Source: JAFLBB01 sp040007195
GTDB lineage: Bacteria > Acidobacteriota > Terriglobia > Bryobacterales > Bryobacteraceae
Reading direction: 5' to 3'
Assembly: GCA_040007195.1 (NCBI GenBank)
Contig: JBDTVQ010000411.1
Coordinates: 1-6,244 of the forward strand
Length of the DNA stretch: 6,244 bases
In this document: piece after piece, positions 1-5,428 of the stretch
How the letters are laid out: each line of letters opens with the position of its first letter
How positions within the stretch are numbered: position 1 is the stretch's first letter
Translations under genes and position numbers: made by a program
The notes under the pieces: model-generated
Told to the model about the DNA's origin: nothing
The model's input: only the letters and a program-made list of their open reading frames with translations
Databases searched by the model: none

Positions 1-573
1 GTGTCCAGTGGGCAAACTCACCGGCGGGACAGACGTTAACTGCTGCAGTCCTGACTTTGCCTTCCGGCCGCTCTCGGAATCGGGAGCCGCCACGATTGCT
101 CTACTCCAATACTCGCGGGCCAAACCGTCTTTACCGAGGTTCCCGTATATGGCGCCAATGTTATAAAGCGCATCGACATTCTTGGGGTCGATTTTCAAAA
201 TTTCGTTGGTCTCCTGGATTGCCCCGTCGATGTCCTTGGACTCAAACAGCAGCTTGCCGAGCTCCAGCCGGGCCTCGACGTTCTTCGGTTCCGCCTTCAC
301 TGCCGCCCTGAGGTGAGCAGTCGCCTGTGCTGTTTCTCCTGCTTTGTGTTTCAACTCCGCCAACCGCAGGAGGATCGGCACATGATCGGGGCTTTTCTGG
401 AGCGATTCTTCGAGCGAGGCCAACTCGTGCGCGCTGTTTTCCGGCGCACTGGCGGGCATGGATGAGGGAGCCGTAGGCTCCTTCGCACCCTTCGGTTTTG
501 CGATTAGGTAGACCAACCCAGCGACGATGACGAAAAGCGTCGTGGCGGTTAGTATTCGATTGCGTGTGGTCAT
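1..573 (-). CDS. Membrane-anchored TPR-repeat protein (3' end off window)
   Basis: An open frame runs from an ATG at 571-573 to the left edge without a stop, giving 191 visible residues. A short basic N-terminus (MTTRNR) precedes one hydrophobic segment at about residues 7-25, probably a signal anchor. A Pro/Ala/Ser-rich linker covers about 30-48. From about 64 to 165 the helical pattern fits three tetratricopeptide repeats of 34 residues, at about 64-97, 98-131 and 132-165. TPR signature positions are visible in each, for example the LxxLG-type first helix and the closing D/E-P-K turns. TPR domains are protein-protein scaffolds, so a role in assembling the redox complex encoded upstream is reasonable but inferred. 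The start overlaps the flavoprotein stop by 4 bases (ATGA), which suggests translational coupling. It recalls TPR proteins linked to cytochrome c maturation (CcmH/NrfG type), but nothing specific confirms that. The anchor and the repeats are clear. The exact role is unknown. Confidence 0.85.
   Translation of the reverse strand, partial: MTTRNRILTATTLFVIVAGLVYLIAKPKGAKEPTAPSSMPASAPENSAHELASLEESLQKSPDHVPILLRLAELKHKAGETAQATAHLRAAVKAEPKNVEARLELGKLLFESKDIDGAIQETNEILKIDPKNVDALYNIGAIYGNLGKDGLAREYWSRAIVAAPDSESGRKAKSGLQQLTSVPPVSLPTGH
570..573 (-). promoter_or_regulatory. ATGA start/stop overlap coupling flavoprotein and TPR genes
   Basis: The TPR gene's ATG (571-573) and the flavoprotein's TGA (570-572) overlap as ATGA on the minus strand. 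The nearest purine-rich stretch (GAGAAGG) is about 11 bases upstream of the ATG, so reinitiation after the flavoprotein stop is a likely way of translating the TPR gene. Confidence 0.6.
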
Positions 574-2048
574 AAGGTGAGAGCCTTCTCTACAATTTCA
601 ATTCCGGTCTTCTGGAGAAAGTTGTCGGGGGATTCGCCTCCAATCATTACGAAGACGAACTCGTTGGGAAGTTCCTTCCGCTGGCCGCCCGCATCAATCA
701 CGACCGAATGTGGCAGCACTTCCACGACTTGCGAACGGCGCAAGACGGACAGACGGCCTGAGGCTTCAGCCTCCTTGAGCATCTCCAGGTTGCGCGCGCG
801 AAGGCGCGAGAAATCGTCGCTCCGGTAGCTCAGCGTGACGCGGTTCTTCCCGCCTTTGCTCGTACCCAGCGCCGCTTCGACCGCTGAATCGCCACCACCG
901 ACGATCAGAATGTCGTTACCGGAGTAAGTCTCGGCTTCAATCAGTCGATAGGCGACCTTGCTGGAGTCCTCGCCCGGTACACCCAGGCGGCGTGGGGTTC
1001 CGCGTTTTCCCAGGGCGAGAACGACGTGGCGCGCAAGATAGCGATCCTTCACTGTCTCCACCTGAAGCACCTCAGCATCACGGCGAATGCCGACAACGCC
1101 TTCCTGGGTTCGCACACGTACTCCGGTGTTGGCAAGAATGGTTTCCCACACGGAAAGCAGGCTTTCCTTGGTCCCATCTCCGACATAGAGAGTGCCATAC
1201 AGGGGAATCTCGATCGGCTCGGCCATCAGGAACTTGTGCCGTGGGTAGTTGCGGATGGTGGCGGCCGTCTCACCCTGCTCCAGGGTCAGATAGTGTAGGC
1301 CATACTGGTGCGCGGTGAGAGAGGCGCTCAATCCCGCTGGGCCAGCGCCCACGATGATGACGTCGTAGGGCTGTGATTGAGACGGATCGGCGGCCTGAAT
1401 CGCACCATGCTCGTCACGCGGCGGGTGCCAGCCGCCAGACTCCTCCAGCCGCTTGCGGACATGGTCGATCACCATCCGGCCTTCGTTGATCGCTGTTTTG
1501 ATCAGTCCCATTCCGCCGAGTTCCCCAACGATGAAGATGCCTTTGATATTGGTCTCGAAAACTTCATTCACGCTGGGGACGCGGACCGTCTGCAAGACAT
1601 TCCCAAAGGCGAGTGAGAGTGCCGAAGTGGGGCAGGCGGTGATGCACTTGGCGTGACCTACACACCGTTCCGCATGGGCAAGAATAGCCTTACCGTTCAT
1701 CAGTTCGAGCGTCCCGGTTTCCGGGCATGCGTCCACGCATCCACCGCAACCGATACACAGAGAAGCGTTGATCACCGGTCGAGGTTTCCCCTTTTCCGCG
1801 GGAACTTCCGTGCCGGTCTTTACTTGAGCCCGATGCACATTCCACATGGCCATCGGTGCGCCGCAGGCAGAACAGAACGCCGAGCCTTCGGGGACAGGCC
1901 GGCTGCAGCGCGGGCACGGCGCGGACTTGACGGGCGCCGCTGCCTTTGGCGGAGGATTTCGCTTAGCCGCCGTGATCTGCTTCAGATACCGCCGGACGAA
2001 GAAGAACGTAACGGCCGAAGCGATGAGAACGGATACGAGTGTGTCCAT
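570..2048 (-). CDS. Membrane-anchored zinc-ribbon/ferredoxin/FAD-NAD(P) oxidoreductase (thioredoxin-reductase-like fold)
   Basis: The protein has 492 residues. Domains in order: one N-terminal membrane segment (about 3-18) followed by RRYLK, predicting a cytoplasmic body; a zinc ribbon with C45, C48, C59 and C62; a two-cluster ferredoxin domain with C98, C101, C104, C108 and C129, H132, C135, C139; a segment at about 155-200 holding GELGGMGL (175-182); an FAD-binding GAGPAG (234-239); and an NAD(P)-binding GGGDSA (384-389). There is no CxxC before the second nucleotide motif, so this is not a dithiol thioredoxin reductase. It is closer to ferredoxin/flavodoxin-type or YpdA-like reductases. 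The likely role is to move electrons between NAD(P)H, FAD and Fe-S clusters, and on to the cytochrome b encoded 6 bases upstream. Two oddities stand out. The second cluster motif has His in place of its second Cys. The GD-type C-terminal segment of the flavin fold sits before the GxGxxG motif, as in a circular permutation. The domain calls are firm, but the partner and the direction of electron flow are inferred. Confidence 0.9.
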   Translation of the reverse strand: MDTLVSVLIASAVTFFFVRRYLKQITAAKRNPPPKAAAPVKSAPCPRCSRPVPEGSAFCSACGAPMAMWNVHRAQVKTGTEVPAEKGKPRPVINASLCIGCGGCVDACPETGTLELMNGKAILAHAERCVGHAKCITACPTSALSLAFGNVLQTVRVPSVNEVFETNIKGIFIVGELGGMGLIKTAINEGRMVIDHVRKRLEESGGWHPPRDEHGAIQAADPSQSQPYDVIIVGAGPAGLSASLTAHQYGLHYLTLEQGETAATIRNYPRHKFLMAEPIEIPLYGTLYVGDGTKESLLSVWETILANTGVRVRTQEGVVGIRRDAEVLQVETVKDRYLARHVVLALGKRGTPRRLGVPGEDSSKVAYRLIEAETYSGNDILIVGGGDSAVEAALGTSKGGKNRVTLSYRSDDFSRLRARNLEMLKEAEASGRLSVLRRSQVVEVLPHSVVIDAGGQRKELPNEFVFVMIGGESPDNFLQKTGIEIVEKALTL

Positions 2049-2054
2049 CGACGC

Positions 2055-3008
2055 CTAATAGTAGCCGAACAACATAGCCACTGTAATGTGGACCACAACC
2101 AGCACCAGGAAGGAATAGCTGAACGGGCGGTGGACGACGTGCCACAGATGAAAGAGTTCGTGGAGGCGCCCCAGGAAGAGCATCTTGGTAGACAGCCAGG
2201 ATTGCATGCGAATGGCCCCCACCGCCTCTTCGAGATCACGGTTTCCCGAAGGAAGCCAACCTCCGAGCGTGAAAATCGCGCGGGCCGGCGTGATGAACTT
2301 CCGCCGCAGGGAAGCCGTGCGCATCCAGCGCGAGAAGTCGAGCTTGACGATGGTCCATAGCGCGCCCATGAGCGAGAGTGAATCAACCGCCTCCCGCGAC
2401 GGTAACTGAAGGAATCGCTCCATTTCCTCCGGTGGAACCATGTGTTGCCGCTGCAGGTCCTCAGTCAAACGGGCCAGAAGGCCCTCAGCTTCACGGAACG
2501 TCAGTTCGGCAGCAGAGATGCTGCGCGGGATCTGCGAATACAGGTAACGCCCCACTATCCCGCTTGCGGCAACGGCCATCATGATCCAGTAGGCAAGTCC
2601 CGCTAGGCCGCTGAGCTTGAACGAGGAGTGCAAGGTGATGACGATCGGTGCGCTGACGCCGAAGAGGATGTGGAAATCCAGCCATTGCTTTGTCTTCCCG
2701 ATCTTGCTCAGCCATTTCCAGCGCTTCCGAATGGCATAGAGAAACAGGAAGCTGAACAAGGCAACTCCGAGAATGCCCAGTTTCAGCCCAATCGTTCCGC
2801 TGGGCCGGAGTTGCGCGTGATAGGGCGAGTGAGCCCGCTCTGCGAGATTAAGCATGTAATACGGCAGGCCGTAGCTGAGCACTCCGACTAGAAACACAGT
2901 GGCGATCAACCAGCTAAGCCGAAGCTTGAGTTTGTGCCGCGCATCGGCGGTGAGACCGAGAGCGCTCGATGCGCCATGGAGTGCAGTCGTGGTCTGGGTG
3001 GTGGACAT
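2055..3008 (-). CDS. Inner-membrane diheme cytochrome b-like protein
   Basis: The protein has 317 residues with about five hydrophobic helices, near 33-53, 73-93, 113-130, 137-156 and 296-316. Helix 3 carries H113 and H127, and the last helix carries H293 and H307. Both pairs are 14 residues apart, the spacing seen when two stacked b hemes are held by two helices in cytochrome b and ferric-reductase-like bundles. Positive residues (RKRWKW near 94-99, and R154/R162) put the helix 2-3 loop and the long 160-280 loop in the cytoplasm. H113/H293 would then bind the cytoplasm-side heme and H127/H307 the periplasm-side heme. Further His residues (283, 287, 290) lie in a helix just before the last membrane span. 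The start is ATG, with AGTAGGA overlapping the preceding stop region but placed very close to the ATG. It sits 6 bases from the flavoprotein gene, which suggests it takes electrons across the inner membrane. A precise family name is not recognised. Confidence 0.75.
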   Translation of the reverse strand: MSTTQTTTALHGASSALGLTADARHKLKLRLSWLIATVFLVGVLSYGLPYYMLNLAERAHSPYHAQLRPSGTIGLKLGILGVALFSFLFLYAIRKRWKWLSKIGKTKQWLDFHILFGVSAPIVITLHSSFKLSGLAGLAYWIMMAVAASGIVGRYLYSQIPRSISAAELTFREAEGLLARLTEDLQRQHMVPPEEMERFLQLPSREAVDSLSLMGALWTIVKLDFSRWMRTASLRRKFITPARAIFTLGGWLPSGNRDLEEAVGAIRMQSWLSTKMLFLGRLHELFHLWHVVHRPFSYSFLVLVVVHITVAMLFGYY

Positions 3009-3012
3009 ATTC

Positions 3013-3798
3013 CTACTTCGGGGCCTCTACCTTTACGTCCGTATCGACGACGAATTCTCGGTACCGCGTGAACTGGTGCTGGTTCTGCCAGCGCTGGCGC
3101 AAGGTAGCAGCTTCAATCAACGCCGTCGCTGGCAGCCATGGCGATTCACCGCCGCCTCGCAACGCCACTGGGCTGTAGCGAACGTCACTTGTGAGACGTT
3201 CCATTCCGACGTCAGTCATCGGTCCCCTGAGCGCCGCCTGGATTCTGGCCACGGAATAACTCTCGGCATCGATCCAAGCGATACCCTGCCATTCGATCGG
3301 ATAGGTTCTGCTGCGCAGTTGGAGGACGGAGGGAGTGCGCCGGCCGGCGATGTGCGTAAAGGCGAACTTCAAATAGCGCCGCCCGCCCAACTCCTCGTCG
3401 AGCATCTGGCGGAATTCGAAGCTGGGCTGGAAGATGGGGTGGAAGATGAGCAGCAGCGTGGAGAAACCGCTTGTAGTGAGCAGTGCGCGATCAGTTTCCT
3501 TGCCCGGCTTGCCCTGCAGCACGCGAGATTCCTCCACCATCAAGTCATCACCATTCATCTGGAGCAGGATGAGATAGTCGAAAGTCGAAGTCTTCTGCAC
3601 GATCGCCTTGCCGCTTTGCTCCAACTTGCGCTGGGATACAGTCTCCGTGCAGGTGACCGCTGAGAAGCGTTCCCAGAACTCGTTCACGCGGGCACCCGTG
3701 CGCTGCAGAACCGCGCCCGGCGTCGAGGACTCGGCAACGGCAAGAGCGGCGAGGAGCAGTTCAAAAGCGATAACCCGCATTGATAAACAGCTGGTCAT
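3013..3798 (-). CDS. Secreted protein of unknown function (possible LolA-like fold)
   Basis: With the ATG at 3796-3798 the protein is 261 residues. I chose this start because AAGGGAG lies 11 bases upstream. An ATG at 3778-3780 (255 residues) is also possible, and a GTG at 3829-3831 would overlap the barrel gene by 71 bases and is unlikely. The N-terminus is a signal peptide with a hydrophobic core at about 8-22 and a likely cleavage after AVA (20-22). There is no lipobox Cys at the cleavage point. The mature part is predicted to be rich in beta strands, with a single Cys (C50) after a WERFSAVTC-like stretch. A G-x-AWID-x-E segment (172-179) resembles the strands of LolA/LolB-type and acidobacterial outer-membrane sorting-like proteins. 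That resemblance is weak. It lacks heme or Fe-S motifs, so it is not an obvious electron carrier. Its place between the barrel and the inner-membrane cytochrome suggests a periplasmic assembly or adaptor role, which is inference. Confidence 0.72.
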   Translation of the reverse strand: MTSCLSMRVIAFELLLAALAVAESSTPGAVLQRTGARVNEFWERFSAVTCTETVSQRKLEQSGKAIVQKTSTFDYLILLQMNGDDLMVEESRVLQGKPGKETDRALLTTSGFSTLLLIFHPIFQPSFEFRQMLDEELGGRRYLKFAFTHIAGRRTPSVLQLRSRTYPIEWQGIAWIDAESYSVARIQAALRGPMTDVGMERLTSDVRYSPVALRGGGESPWLPATALIEAATLRQRWQNQHQFTRYREFVVDTDVKVEAPK

Positions 3799-5413
3799 AG
3801 TTCTGCAAACTCCCTTGATAAATCGACTCACCGATCCCTATCCAATAGTGGTTACCCAGAAACCAGTCGAGATTGCCAGAGAAGTACAAGGACCGGTTCT
3901 GATCGGAGAACTGGGTTTGGAAATTCTGCTTCCCAAATTGAAACTCGAGCCGCAAGCGGTTTGAGAATTCGCGCGAAACCGATCCTGAATAGTACTGCCC
4001 TTTGCCGAACGAACTTACAAATTGAGACGCGCGTAGATCGAGCCGCACGTTGCTCTCGAAGAAGTTGGCGAAGGTGAGGCCGTACATCTGATTCCAGGAG
4101 GGACGCTCATCGGTGGCGCGTTTGCTCCGGCCCAGGTTTGTCATCAGGGAGATACCCTTCGGCAGGTTCAGCTGAAATCCACCGCTGAGCCCTTGAAATA
4201 GGAACCGGTCGAGCAATCCCGTGCCCAGAAGGCGTGTGTCGAAGGTGGGTATCGTCCGGAAGTAGTTGTGATTCAAATCGAAGCTGATGATGCGATGCGG
4301 CTGGAGGCGGGCCGTGAAGAAGCTGCGCGTCACAGCTGTGCCGCCCTGGTCTAAATCGAATCGGCCCTGCGTCAGTTTGTCGGCCTCCATGTTGTGGTAG
4401 ACGGAGAGCAAGCGTTTGAGCAAAAGCGATTGTTCGAAGAACGCGAACTCACGCTCGGCTTTCCAACTCCTGCGAGTGATGGCGAGGCCGGCGGTTCCGG
4501 TGTACTTCACGGATTCGAAGTTGCCCGCTTCGGCGTTGAGGAAGGATCCAACCATTTGTCGGTCAGGTGCATAATTCCACGCGGTGGGATCGGGCGTGGT
4601 GCCACCGAAGGCTCCCGTTGTAAGGATGCGCGTGAGCCGGTAGCCGAGGTAGCCGCCGTCCAGAGTGCTGAGGCTGTTAGCCCACGGCACTAGTAACCGC
4701 CCGAAGCCCATCGTGTATCGGGATTGTGGGTTGTTGTAGTAGAGGCCGATGTGATAGGTGCGGTTGATCAGGTCCGAAATTGTCTGCGGGCTGCTACTCG
4801 GATGGCGCGTGTTCTTGCGGCCACGCCAGTAACCGGTAAAGTTCCAATACGACCCGCCGATGCGGGTCATGTCCGCGCGCAAGATGACGCCGGTTTGCGC
4901 CGATCCGGCGTTGTGCGTAACGCGGTCCGTGATGGCACTGTACTCGAAGCCGATTCGGCCACTGATGCGATTGATCTCCGCCAGGGGAGGCTTGGGCACG
5001 TATTCCCGAAGCTCCTCTTCGATGGGGTCGCCTTCAGTGAAACTGACCACCTGTGCGTACTTGCGGGCCGTTCGAGAGGACTGCAGCATCTTCAGTAATT
5101 CGGCATCCTGAGGATCGAGAATCGCCATATCGCCTACCTGGAATTCCATCCGTTTCGATTTGATCTCACACACAGCCGAATTGGCCGCAATCGAGACCAC
5201 AACCACTTCGCCAATGACGGGCGCGCCCAACTCAGGCTCCCCGGGAGGAACTCGTTTCACCATGAAGCGGAATCCCTCAGCCAGGCCGGCGCCACGGCCG
5301 CCGCTAATATACACGGCATCGGCGGCCACATAACGCACTTCGAACTTCGTGCGCGGCTCCTCCTGAGCGGCGAGAGCCGTAAGAGTGACCAGGATGAGTG
5401 CGACCAGCTTCAT
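3761..5413 (-). CDS. Outer-membrane beta-barrel protein with N-terminal periplasmic domain
   Basis: The protein has 550 residues from the ATG at 5411-5413. A longer GTG start at 5440 would put nine non-hydrophobic residues before the signal peptide, so it is rejected. Residues 1-16 form a signal peptide ending ALAA. Residues about 22-100 form a small soluble domain with a VYISGGRGAGLAEGFRF stretch (34-50) and a GEVVVVSI strand (68-75), similar in style to beta-rich domains of surface assembly proteins. A linker with charged helices follows (about 101-147). From about 150 to the end, alternating hydrophobic/aromatic strands separated by polar loops suggest a barrel of roughly 400 residues, ending in AGYRF. 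A terminal Phe after an alternating strand is the classic outer-membrane assembly signature. Only one Cys (C82) is present and there is no CXXCH. Directly following a multiheme cytochrome gene with a 1-base overlap, it fits the porin role of a porin-cytochrome conduit, though sequence alone cannot show that it sheathes a cytochrome. Confidence 0.8.
   Translation of the reverse strand: MKLVALILVTLTALAAQEEPRTKFEVRYVAADAVYISGGRGAGLAEGFRFMVKRVPPGEPELGAPVIGEVVVVSIAANSAVCEIKSKRMEFQVGDMAILDPQDAELLKMLQSSRTARKYAQVVSFTEGDPIEEELREYVPKPPLAEINRISGRIGFEYSAITDRVTHNAGSAQTGVILRADMTRIGGSYWNFTGYWRGRKNTRHPSSSPQTISDLINRTYHIGLYYNNPQSRYTMGFGRLLVPWANSLSTLDGGYLGYRLTRILTTGAFGGTTPDPTAWNYAPDRQMVGSFLNAEAGNFESVKYTGTAGLAITRRSWKAEREFAFFEQSLLLKRLLSVYHNMEADKLTQGRFDLDQGGTAVTRSFFTARLQPHRIISFDLNHNYFRTIPTFDTRLLGTGLLDRFLFQGLSGGFQLNLPKGISLMTNLGRSKRATDERPSWNQMYGLTFANFFESNVRLDLRASQFVSSFGKGQYYSGSVSREFSNRLRLEFQFGKQNFQTQFSDQNRSLYFSGNLDWFLGNHYWIGIGESIYQGSLQNYDQLFINAGYRF
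3796..3816 (-). promoter_or_regulatory. Probable ribosome binding site for the secreted unknown protein
   Basis: On the minus strand AAGGGAG (3810-3816) lies 11 bases before an ATG at 3796-3798, inside the 3' end of the barrel gene. The spacing is somewhat long but usable. The alternative ATG at 3778-3780 has no comparable purine-rich site in front of it. Confidence 0.4.
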
Positions 5414-5428
5414 CAACCACCCTTCCCC
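5411..5428 (-). promoter_or_regulatory. Ribosome binding site and TGATG stop/start overlap for the barrel gene
   Basis: On the minus strand GGGGAAGG (5421-5428) lies 7 bases before the ATG at 5411-5413. That ATG shares one base with the cytochrome stop TGA (5413-5415). The purine-rich site and overlap support this start over the upstream GTG and suggest coupled translation of cytochrome and barrel. Confidence 0.65.

Noticed and set aside
1..573. A 5' non-coding or plus-strand region at the left end
   Set aside because: The minus strand is fully open from 573 to base 1 with a clear membrane anchor and TPR pattern. The short plus-strand frame at 57-311 has no features.
570..2048. Annotation as a true thioredoxin reductase
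   Set aside because: There is no CxxC dithiol before GGGDSA, where thioredoxin reductase has it, and Fe-S and zinc domains are present, so a dithiol-transfer role is not supported.
1653..2360. A 235-residue open frame on the plus strand
   Set aside because: It lies antisense across the flavoprotein and cytochrome b genes and their junction. Its translation is rich in Arg/His with no domain pattern, while the minus strand has clear motifs throughout.
2899..3663. A 254-residue open frame on the plus strand
   Set aside because: It is antisense to the secreted unknown gene and the start of the cytochrome b gene. It shows no recognisable domain, and the minus-strand frames have a signal peptide, membrane helices and tight operon spacing.
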